DNA of 64,000 bases, from contig NC_083602.1 in NCBI RefSeq assembly GCF_029168945.1, positions 32,723,323-32,787,322 of the forward strand. Direction: 5' to 3'. Every line of letters starts with the position of its first letter. Positions within the stretch are counted from its first letter, which is position 1. A program made the translations under genes and the position numbers. The notes beneath the pieces were generated by a model. It was not told the origin of the DNA and did no database searches. It was given only the letters and a program-made list of their open reading frames with translations. The DNA is from Cannabis sativa. Taxonomy: Eukaryota; Streptophyta; Magnoliopsida; Rosales; Cannabaceae. This document shows positions 54,610-64,000 of this stretch, piece by piece.

Positions 54610-56672
54610 TGTAACGCCCTACTGCTAAGGCACGCTACAGTGCTTTTTCAATTACAGTGTAAACTTTGCTAATCAAAGAATTTTCTTGAAAAACGTGTCA
54701 AATTAAAACTTTTGTATAAATTAATAAACTTTATAATATAATAAAAATATTTACAAGTGCCGGGATCCCGTTTTTAAACTTTTTAAACTCAGTATTCCAA
54801 AATACATAATTTACAAGTCGCTCAGCGACTACAAAATATAATTCCCAGATGTCCCGAGACCGAACACTCCAGGTCGCGCCGCTTTGACATGTACAATCTC
54901 ACCCTAGCTGAGGTTCACTCCTGTTCAGCCTTTGCCTTTCCTTTACCTACACAAGGAAATAGAACTGTGAGTCGAAAGACTCAGTAAGAAAAGCATACAA
55001 CATATCATATAATTTCTGACTTGTACCTAGGCGCCCATACACCTATTTACAAGGCTTAACAGATGAGTACGAACGTTCCATACTAGGGTATAGCCACTAT
55101 ACCACATACACTACGTACCTCAATGTACGAGTGTTGGTAGGGTTTGTTCATACCACTAAGTACCCACGAGTGATATACCACGCATTCCTAGTACCTCTCC
55201 GTACTTATGCTGGTATCACGGTACTCTCAGATAACATTCACTATACCAATGCACTCTATTCTATAACCGTATAAGTGTTGGTAGTGCGAATAACATTTTA
55301 AGCATGCATATACACATAACATATACATACACTCAGATATTCGTATCACATATTATATACAGTTTTTACCTTCTTTCCGAATTCAAGTGTCTTTGGCCAG
55401 GCACGAACGAAATTCTCGCGCTAGATGGATGCCCTAATCACAATAATTGTAACACAGATGAGTGACTCGCTAAATCACTTTCCGGGGACTTAAACTTGAA
55501 ACTTAAAGTTTCCCTATCAATAAATAACATGGCATTACCCTAAATCTCTTTAAAATGGGAAAAACTAGGGTTCCAAAAATTCCCCCAACCGGCAGACCGG
55601 TTCCCAACCGGAAGTCCAGTTCTGGGACACCAACCGGTCGGCCAAGTTGTTACGAAGTCCCCAGGCGGAATTCCGATTATCTTCAGGAACCAAAATAATG
55701 TCCCCATGAACTCAAAATCCAACCAAACTCTACCAAACTCTCCAGTATATGTGTACAATGCATTTACAACCTAAATCAACCAGAAAATCACAGAACAAAC
55801 CAATAAATTCCAACTTGCCATTAATGACCTAAACTTGAGTTTCAAAGCTCAAGCTTACCCAATTCTGTTTCCACCTTTCAAAACTAATAACCAGAGCTTA
55901 CAACAACTCAAAACTAACCTAGAAATCAGATTACACAAGCTTTAAATCTTAATAGCCCCTATTCTCAAAAATCACATGCTCAACTAAAGAAAAAAGCTTC
56001 AAAACACATAACCAAGAGTTCTAGGGTTTACCTCTACTTCAAGAACACTTAATCCTTAGCTTAATTCCAGAAAATTGAGGAGGAGAAGTTGACTTTCCTC
56101 TGGTTTTTGCCTCAGCCGAAAGAGAGAGAGAGAACTTCAAGGGAAGAAAATGGTATTTTCTTCAAATTTTCTCTTTGATTTCATTAATTGGAAAAAGGAG
56201 TTTAATTAATCCTTTGCTGTCCAAATAATGCTAGGTGTCACAACCACAACTAGCCACATAACTCTCCCCTTAATAAATGACTAAAATACCCTTAAGCCTA
56301 TAACTTAAGCATTTTAAAACTAGGGGTAAAATGGTCAATTACCATAACCCTGTCTAATCTCGGTATTTTATTTTTCTCAAAAATATTTCCCACTAAGAAA
56401 TAAGGTTCTAAACTTACCCATGTGATCAAACTAGCCATCCATCGCATTTTTCGTTGTCGCCGAGCAAAAATTACAAAAATAGCATATTTCACATATAAGC
56501 TAAATAATACCCCTAGAGTTTAATAAAATCTCCGGAATTAAGAAATTATAACTCTAATATTCATTTCTAAATATTAGGGTCCACAAATAATTAATTCATA
56601 AATAATTATAAAATAATAGAAATTAGTGCTAATTGCTTTTTTCTAATCCAATTTACTAAAGCGGTTATTACA
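54610..56672 (-). mobile_element. Tekay-like element T: 3' LTR (2063 bp)
   Basis: On the minus strand it starts TGTAATAACCGCTTTAG directly after a PPT (AACGGGGGAATAAT, 56673-56690 region) and ends GGGCGTTACA. Homologous to the solo LTR at 49702-51729. It contains a degenerate palindrome cluster (about 55588-55680, CCAACCGGCAGACCGGTT type). A second LTR is missing because the element is truncated at about 59340. Confidence 0.87.
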
Positions 56673-56690
56673 ATTATTCCCCCGTTAAAA

Positions 56691-57030
56691 GGATTTCGTC
56701 CTCAAAATCTAACCTGAATAGCTCTGGATGTTGAGTCCTCATATCAGAATCCAATTCCCAGGTGGCTTCTTCCACCTTGCTGTTCTTCCAGAGCACTTTA
56801 ACTAGAGCAATAGTCTTGTTCCGAAGAACCTTTTCTTTTCTATCAAGAATCTGCACAGGCTGCTCTTCATAGGATAAGTTTGATTGCAGTTCAAGGGCTT
56901 CATAACTCAAGATATGAGTCGGGTCTGACACGTATTTCCTCAACATGGAAATGTGAAATACGTCATGAACAGTTGATAATGCTGGTGGTAAGGCTAGTCG
57001 ATATGCTACCTGCCCGACCTTCTCAAGTAT
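56691..57030 (-). pseudogene. element T: chromodomain end of integrase
   Basis: Minus-strand frame with VHDVFHISMLRKY then a chromodomain: EEQPVQILDRKEKVLRNKTI, VLWKNSKVEEATWELDSDM, HPELF. The C-terminal chromodomain places the element in the chromovirus clade (Tekay/Del type). A TAG at about 57031 separates it from the rest of integrase. Confidence 0.88.
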
Positions 57031-57834
57031 CTAAAATGGCCCAATGAACCTAGGGCTCAACTTACCCTTCTTCCCGAAGCGCCTAATACCCTTCATGGGT
57101 GATACCCGCAGGAAAACATGTTCCCCTGCCTGAAATGTGACATCTCTGCGCTTCGGATCAGCATAACTTTTCTGCCTGCTTTGAGAAGGAAGCATCCGAA
57201 CCTTGATCTTATCAATAGCCTCATTAGTCTTCTGTACTAACTCTAGACCCAAGTACTTCCTTTCTCTAGTTTCGTCCCAATGAATAGGGGAACGACACTT
57301 CCTACCATATAACATCTCATAGGGAGCCATCCCTATTGTACTCTGGTAGCTATTATTGTAGGAGAACTCAATTAGAGGCAAGTACTTACTCCACGAACCC
57401 TAAAAGTCCATAACACAGGCTCGCAGTAGGTCTTCCAGTATCTGAATAGTTCTGTCTGATTGACCATCAGTCTGAGGGTGAAAGGCTGTACTAAACTTCA
57501 ACTTGGTACCCATAGCCTTTTGAAGACTCACCCAGAACTTTGATGTAAACTTTGGATCCCTGTCTGACACAATAGATTTAGGGGCTCCATGGAGACGAAC
57601 TATCTCCTTTACATACAGTTCAGCGTACTGATCCACTGAATATGTAACTTTCACTGGTAGAAAGTGAGCTGATTTTGTGAATCTGTCCACTATGACCCAT
57701 ACCGAATCATACATTCCTATGGTTTTAGGCAACCCAGTTACAAAGTCCATTGCAATGTCCTCCCACTTCCACTCAGGAAGAACTAAAGGTTGCAATAACC
57801 ATGCCGGCCTTTGATGGTCATCTTTGATTTGCTG
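57031..57834 (-). pseudogene. element T: integrase core
   Basis: KWEDIAMDFVTGLPK (first D), SIVSDRDPKFTSKFW (second D) and FHPQTDGQSDRTIQILEDLL. In the family the last motif reads SERTIQ, so the third catalytic residue, normally E, is D here. A stop at about 57402 breaks the frame before LPLIEFSYNNSYQST, and IHWDETRERKYLG follows. Confidence 0.9.
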
Positions 57835-59340
57835 TCAAGTTAAGAATTTGGACACGTAGTCCACCACATCACTTTTCATCCCATACCACCAAAAGTAAGG
57901 TTTCAAATCCTGATACATTTTGGTGGTCCCCGGATGCATTGAATAAGGTGTTGTGTGAGCTTCATCAAGTATCTCTTTCTTGAGTTCATTAACATCAGGA
58001 ACACAAACTCGAGTCTTATACAACAACATTCCACTGTTTGAGACTGAAAAATCCTTAGGCCGACCAGCCATAACCTCGTCTCAAACCTTAACTAGCTCGG
58101 GATCACCTAGTTGTGCCTTTCTGACTCTCTCTAACAGATCAGATTGAAGTGTCAAATTGTGTAATTTTCCAACTACGAACTCAATCCCTGCGCTAACCAT
58201 TTCAGAGGCTAGTTGAGGGGCTATCAGAACCGTAGTACAAACTCGACCGGGACCCTTTCTACTCAAAGCATCAGCCACAACATTGGCCTTCCCGGGGTGA
58301 TATAAAATTTCACAGACGTAGTCCTTAACCAATTCCAGCCATCTCCTCTGTCTCATGTTCAGATCCTTTTGGGTGAAAAAGTATTTGAGACTCTTATGAT
58401 CAGTATAAATCTCGCACTTCTCACCGTAAAGATAATGTCGCCATATCTTTAGAGCAAAAACCACAGCAGCAAGCTCTAAGTCATGAGTTGGATAGCGCTG
58501 CTCATAATCTTTCAATTGACGAGAGGCATAAGCTATGACTCTGTCACCTTGCATCAGAACACATCCCAGACCTTGTCTGGATGCATCACAATAAACCACG
58601 AATTTCTCTTGATCTGATGGCAAAGCTAACACCGGAGCTGTTATCAAACGTTGCTTCAACTCCTGGAAACTTGTTTCACACTTATCTGACCACACAAATC
58701 TCTGATTTTTCTTGGTCAATTCGGTTAGGGGCATAGAGATTTTTGAGAATCCTTCGACGAAACATCGATAATACCCTGCTAAACTGAGAAAACTTCGAAC
58801 CTCCGTCACAGACTTGGGCCTCGGCCAATTCTTCACTGATTCCACCTTGTTTGGATCAACCATAATCCCATTCTTCCCAACAATATGACCCAGAAAGGAC
58901 ACCTCAGACAACCAGAATTTGCACTTTTTAAACTTTGCATACAACTTGTGGTCCCTAAGTCGCTGCAATACTATTCGAAGATGATGCTCGTGCTCCTATT
59001 CTGATTGAGAGTATACAAGATTGTCGTCGATCAACACTATGACGCAGTTATCGAGGAAATCCTTAAATACCCTATTCATGATATCCATAAAGGCTGCAGG
59101 AGCATTAGTCAATCCGAATGACATTACCAGGAACTCATAGTGCCCATATCTGGTTCTAAAAGCAGTCTTCGCTATGTCCTCCTCTCGAATTCTAAGTTGA
59201 TGATAACCAGATCGCAAATCAATCTTCAAAAACACTGTCTTTCCCTGGAGCTGATCGAACAGATCATCAATTCTGGGCAACGGGTACTTATTCTTAATCG
59301 TCAGCTTGTTTAGTTCTCAATAATCAATACACATTCTGAG
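57835..59340 (-). pseudogene. element T: RT and RNase H (truncated in RT)
   Basis: Reading leftward from 59340: RMCIDY(stop)[36 protein letters not shown] and [16 protein letters not shown]. The catalytic box reads LIDDNLVYS where YxDDxLVYS is usual. [14 protein letters not shown] is followed by RNase [57 protein letters not shown] and [10 protein letters not shown]. The HPGTTKMYQDLKPYFWW zinc-finger region is at 57835-58071 with a stop replacing a Cys. The 5' half of RT, protease, gag and 5' LTR are absent; the breakpoint is at about 59340. Confidence 0.92.
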
Positions 59341-59537
59341 GGAACTAAGATTTAGAATTTATTCGCTCAAGTATATTTTCACATAAAGTACATTGCTATA
59401 TAGTAAATATATTGTAATACCTGGAAGATAATACTCAATACATAATGAGGACATATCGATATGCTTCATATGTTTATTATATAATGAAAAACATTGGGTT
59501 TGAATGTTTTAGTCTAAATACTAACCAAGTGGGAGAA
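59341..59537 (+). other. copia-3 3' untranslated end with PPT
   Basis: AT-rich tail ending CCAAGTGGGAGAA (59525-59537), the PPT of copia-3, directly before its 3' LTR. The RNase H C-terminus expected between 54609 and here is missing, so a deletion accompanied or followed the element T insertion. Confidence 0.75.
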
Positions 59538-60002
59538 TATTAGAATATTTTCTAATTATGGAATAAAATAAAGAATTGATTTTGAGATCAATGATTTTTT
59601 TTATATTCATTGAATATGGACAAAATTAATTAGGTGATATTCTATATATGGTCAGATTTCGATATTCATAACCTGATTTGATTTCCCAAATTAATTATCA
59701 AAATATTTTAACAATTAATGTGGCGTAGATACTGATGGAGTATCTCACCTATAAATATAGGGTCTCGGTCTCCAAGTTCTTCACTCATTCCGTGCAAACG
59801 AGAAAAATTCTATCTAAAGAGAGTTCGGAGAGCGAGGAAGCTGAATTCCCATGCGACGCTATCACGGGGATTGAAGCTCAAACATCAATGGTGGAGGTAT
59901 TTCGGTCCTTTTATTGCATATAAGATTTTGATATGTCTGTAGTTATTCCGCTTTACATATCGTTCATATATACTTTATTTTCATATTATTTTTAGTCTAA
60001 CA
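59538..60002 (+). mobile_element. copia-3 3' LTR (465 bp)
   Basis: TATTAGAATATTTTC... to ...TAGTCTAACA, then CGTGC (60003-60007), matching 45565-45569. Similar throughout to 45570-46031 with visible substitutions and indels, so it is clearly older than element B. This fixes copia-3 as one 14.4-kb locus including its nested insertions. Confidence 0.92.
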
Positions 60003-60228
60003 CGTGCTACATAATATATAAATTAAAAGTGAAAAATTAAATCATTATAGTTGTTGTCTTTATACGTGTTCATCAAACTGCTCATACTATATAAATTACT
60101 CATACCACACCATACTGCATAGAAAAAATATAGTTTGAAATTTTTTATAGTAAAGTTACAATTTGTATTTTTGCCAAACTGTGTGGTGTGGTATAGTTTG
60201 CGGTTTTGAATTTAATAATCGCAGTTCA
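60003..60228. other. short hAT-like repeat remnant
   Basis: CATACCACACCATACTGC (about 60101) and GTGTGGTGTGGTATAG (about 60180) are imperfect inverted complements, flanked by AAACTGC and GCGGTTTT words usual in plant hAT-derived repeats. No coding content. Confidence 0.4.
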
Positions 60229-61739
60229 AGGTGTCCTTGAGGGTCTTATTCATAGCTTCTACCTACCCATTTGCTTGAGGATGGTCCATGGCAGAGAAGC
60301 TTTTGATGATGTCATGTCTGTTGTAGAAATCAGTGAACATGTCACTGTCAAACTGCTTTCTATTGTTTGACATAATCTTCTATGGTATTTCAAACCGACC
60401 TATGATGTTCTTGACAACAAAATCAAGGAATTTCTTGGAAGTTATTGTTGTTAGGGGTTTAGCTTCTACCCACTTGGTAAAGTAGTCTACAATGACTACG
60501 GCATACTGCACCCCTCCTTTTCCCTTTGGGAGTTGACCAATTAAGTATATTCCCGATAAAGCAAAAGGTTAAGGAGACTGTATCTTTGTGAGCTTATTGG
60601 GTGGAGCTCTAGATATCTTTGAGAATATTTGGCACTTGTCATATTTTTGACAAAGTCCATCGAATCCTCGATCATTGTTGGCCAAAAGTACCCCTATTAG
60701 AGTATCTCTTTGGATAGGCTTTGCCCCTAGCATGATTGACGTAGAAGCCTTCATGCACTTCTATCATTAAACGCTCAGCTTCTATCTTAGTGACACACCT
60801 TAAGAGCGACATTAAGAAGCTTTGTCTGTACATTACTTTTTTTTAGGATTAGATACCTAGCATCTTTTCTTCTGATCTTTTTTGCCTCGGTTTTGTTATT
60901 AGGAAAGGCTCCACTTTGGAGTTAAGTTGTAATAGGTGTCATCTAGGTTGGAATTTTGTCTAACATATCGACTTCTTCAATGATAGTAATGCTTGGTTCT
61001 TTCAAGAACTACATTGGCACCAAGTTTACCTTGTCTATAATGGTGTTGCTTGCTAGATGGGCAAGTGCATCTGCTATGGCATTATGTTATCTTGGAATTT
61101 GCCTTATTGTATAGCCTTTGAGCCGACTTAGCAAGTCTTGGATCTTGCTTAAATATGCCATCATTCTTTCACCTCAAGTTGTGTATTCACTCAGGACTTA
61201 ATTTATGACTAGGCGAGAGTCGTTATATATGTCCGGAGTGATCAGCCTGTACTTTGTGCGCTAGCTTGAGGCCAGCGATCAGGGCTTTATATTCAGCCTC
61301 ATTGTTAGAGGTTTTGAAGTCAAACTTGATTGCCCCGTGCAGTTGTTTCCCCCAAGTGTAATGAGGGCAATGCCTGTACCGAACAATTAGTCAGTGCAGC
61401 TTCCATCAACATGAAGTTTCCATGTTGGTTCTTTAGGTTTTCGTTGTTGATCTTGCTCTCGCTTCTTCTCTAGCTCTTACTTTTCTCCTAAATCGTGGTA
61501 GATTTCAAGAGGTATGCTTGTACATTTAGCCATGAAGTCTACAAGGGCTTGGCCTTTTATAGCTATTCTCGGTTGATATGTGATATCAAATTGGCCAAGT
61601 TCAATGGCCCACTTAAGTAGTCGGTCAAATGTTTAAGGTTTTTACAAAACTTGTAGTAATGGTTGGTCGGTGTACACCCTTATTGGGTGAGCTTGGAAGT
61701 ACGACCTTAACTTTTTTGATTCTACGAGTAAGTTGTATG
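60229..61739 (-). pseudogene. gypsy H: integrase and RNase H debris
   Basis: Minus strand, many stops. Near 60300-60240 it reads as an integrase end (QFDSDMFTDFYNRHDIIKSF, then HPQANG, EAMNKTLKDTL). Near 60560-60770 it carries the zinc-finger/linker region. At 61200-61330 a second RNase H-like KALIAGL-type remnant is suggested by the reverse frames. The layout fits a Tat/Ogre-type plant gypsy pol. Boundaries approximate. Confidence 0.6.
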
Positions 61740-62230
61740 TTAGTTTCTCCATGAGTGGGTATCAACTTTTGTGTCAAACAGTCTCTTGCTGACGTAGTAT
61801 ACTAGATGTTGTATACCATCTTCTTCCCTTATTAAAACTGCACTCACAACATGTTCTGTGGTAGCCAGATACACCCCTAGCTTTTCATTGTTCAGAGGTT
61901 TTGATAGGACAGGAGGTTGAGATAGTTGCTTTTTCAGCTCTTGGAATGGTTTCTTACACTCCCCTGTCCACTCAAATTTTTTATTTCCTTTGAGAATGTT
62001 GAAGAAAGGTACGCATTTGTTCGTAGATTTGGACACAAATATGCTTAGTGCAGTAATACGTCCCATCAAGCTTTGTACTTCTTTGATTATTGTGGGCAAC
62101 TTCAAGTCTGAAAAGCCTTGGATCTTGTTCGAGATTGCTTTTATTCCCTTAGTATTGACTATGAAGCTAAGGAATTTTCTAGAGCCTACTCCGAAAGAAC
62201 ATTTAAGGGGGTTAAGCTTCATGTTGTACT
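61740..62230 (-). pseudogene. gypsy H: RT/RNase H segment
   Basis: 160-aa frame starting MKLNPLKCSFGVGSRKFLSF, then LMGRITALSIFVSKSTNKCVPFF, FEWTGECKKPFQELKKQLSQ, VLSKPLNNEKLGVYLATTEH and SAVLIREEDGIQHLVYYVSK. This is the RT thumb into RNase H of a Ty3/gypsy element. The RT palm lies right of the LTR-A insertion and outside the window. GTACT (62226-62230) is the predicted target duplication of that insertion. Confidence 0.82.
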
Positions 62231-64000
62231 TGTTGGAAGTTATTTTACCAGGAACTTAGATCTACTCACAAGTATGTTGATTTAACAACCTAAATATGAA
62301 CTTCTAAAACGATAGAAAATTAAACACATAAGAGTATCAGAAATCTTACAGTGATTGCAGCGGAATATATGTCTCCTCCCACTCAGATCTCTAACCCTTG
62401 ATTCCTTTCTGTAGCAGAGTAGATAGTCCTTCTTTGTTGTTTCTGATTTCTACACAGCCTTCCTCACTATGATTGAGGTATTACTTGATGTGTGTGGGCA
62501 CTACTCTAGCACTTATACATTTCGAAACAGTGAAGGAAGAGAGAGAGAGAGGGTGGCGGCTCAGAGAGAATTTTCAGAGAGAAAATTCTGTCAGAATAAT
62601 GTTGTGAAAAGGTTGTACAGTTGTGTTCAACTCTGAAGCCTTTGCCTTCTATTTATAGAAGACCACCCAGGGCTATGATTGACATTTAGAATTGAAAAAA
62701 TCAAAGAGAAAAGGAAGCTAAGTGGCCGGCCTAGGCATTGTGGAAACAAGGCTTGCCACTTTTCCAACTTTCCTTTTCCTACACTGATAGTTTCCTGTTT
62801 TGTCAAAAACTGCCAATTCCTTTGTTCAACCACATAAATATCAAATCTAATTATTTAATAATTAAAATTAATTATCAAATAATATATTGTCATTTATTTT
62901 ATTAATAATGAAACTAATTAAAGTTTCCTAATTAATAAATATGCCCTTCAAAATCTCTATTTACTGTTTTGCCCTTAATAAGTGATAAATTCTCAAATAG
63001 ACAAGTCTATCTTGAGAATTTTTAATTGATTAATTAAAATCAATTAAATGAGTCTTACAAGTAATATCATCTCAACTAATGAGGGGACCATGGGTCTATA
63101 TATCCGAGCTTCCAATAAGCATATCTAGAATTTACCACTTAAATTCACTGACTTATTAATTCTTCGTTGAATCCACACATAGAACTCAGAATTGCACTCT
63201 CAGTATATAGAATGCTCTATATGTTCCACCATATAGACACATCATTAGTTATCCATTGTTATAATCCTAATGTGATCAATGATCCTCTATATGGATGATT
63301 TACACTGTAAAGGGACTAAATTACCGTAACACCCTACAATGTATTTTATCCTTAAAACACTTAACCCTGTATAAATGATATTTCAACTAAGTGAAATGAG
63401 TACTCAATCATTTATCTCGTTTGGTTAAGCTCGAAGGAAATCACCCTTTGCTTACTATTCGCCAGATAGAAGCTATAGATTCCATATTTATGTTAGCGCT
63501 CCCACTCAATCGCACTACTGTGTTCCCAAAATGTATGTATTGCCCAGACTAAAGATTAGGCTTAACTAACAAATCAAAGAACACGAATAATACTCTTGAA
63601 ATTGAGCCTAACCATATCAGGATTTCGATCATGTGATCTAGGATCAACTTATGATATTGAATTGAATAGATGTTTACGGTAAGTTTCAAAAATCTAATTC
63701 AAAGTTCAATATCGGTCCATTCCAATGCATACTCCATGCATCCAACCTGAGCTTTACTTTAACCTATGTTCTGGAAAGAACATAACATTTCTCCAAATGT
63801 AAGTAAACTCTGTTGTAGATTGTCATATCAGTAAAACCCAGTGTTCTGATAAATCTAGGAATACTTTATTCACATAGTCATGTTTATTTTCCACTGTGTT
63901 GACAACACAATAAACATGATCAAGTATGTGAAAAGGGGTTTGGATGAATTTATAAATCAAATAGACAAGAAATTGATTAAGTGAACCAAAACATACACAA
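62231..64000 (+). mobile_element. LTR-A copy 2, runs off the right edge
   Basis: Starts TGTTGGAAGTTATTTTACC as in copy 1. It shares the block order GCAGCGGAATA, CCCACTCAGATCTCTAACCC, GTGGCCGGCC, GACCATGGGTCTATATA and AAGCTCGAAGGAAATCA, as far as the region equivalent to about 40250 in copy 1. Its 3' end should be ~150 bp beyond the window. No ORF. Confidence 0.85.

Noticed and set aside
62627..62833. 68-aa minus ORF
   Set aside because: Inside LTR-A copy 2; not kept in copy 1 at the same place.

Overview
The window is a stretch of a flowering-plant (eudicot) nuclear genome. The evidence is spliced genes with GT-AG introns, chloroplast transit peptides, a complete zeta-carotene desaturase gene, and a dense nest of plant LTR retrotransposons. 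The family mix would fit Rosales or Cannabaceae, but that is a guess. There is no prokaryotic content, no CRISPR array, and no rRNA or tRNA gene that I can see.

Only about 11 kb in the middle (22.0-33.5 kb) holds ordinary genes. These are a DUF2358/NTF2-like plastid-type protein (minus strand, 8 exons, 22009-24150), a single-exon DRT102-like RpiB+cupin fusion (plus strand, 28416-29354), and ZDS, zeta-carotene desaturase (minus strand, 14 exons reconstructed at base resolution, 29792-33473, one GC-AG intron). DRT102 and ZDS converge and are 437 bp apart. A Mutator-type MITE (27521-27918, near-perfect 9-bp TSD) lies about 500 bp upstream of DRT102.

The left side (1-19829) is a four-level nest. 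The outermost layer is an old, deleted Ty3/gypsy element (G). A copy of a ~1.9-kb LTR family (called LTR-A here) sits in its 5' LTR. A young non-autonomous LTR element (B, 7721-13830, orphan 285-aa ORF) sits in that LTR-A. A Sirevirus-like Ty1/copia element (copia-1, 1-7720, 5' half outside the window) sits in B's 5' LTR. Copia-1 carries an extra ~390-aa ORF between pol and its 3' LTR. A further solo LTR-A (14965-16838, TSD CCAAC) interrupts the gag region of G.

The right side (33.9-64 kb) is a second nest. Copia-2 (34330-45370, TSD GGGTT, two LTRs, many stops and a solo LTR-A inside pol) sits inside a hAT-like non-autonomous element. It is followed by copia-3 (45570-60002, TSD CGTGC), which is split by a 2.0-kb chromovirus-type solo LTR (TSD CTGGC) and by a truncated Tekay-like chromovirus on the minus strand (54610-59340). 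Last come a degenerate minus-strand gypsy pol (about 60229-62230) and another LTR-A copy running off the end.

The most unusual structures are these: (1) an alternating array of four hairpins in the transcribed part of the copia-2 LTRs; (2) a ~490-bp-arm foldback made from LTR-A tails at 25016-26195; (3) the extra ORF, multiple polypurine tracts and shared CCGGAATTCCGG palindromes of copia-1; (4) the coding-capable but domain-orphan element B; (5) a duplicated PPT plus LTR-head just upstream of the copia-2 3' LTR. Family names come from motif recognition by eye; no database search was run.
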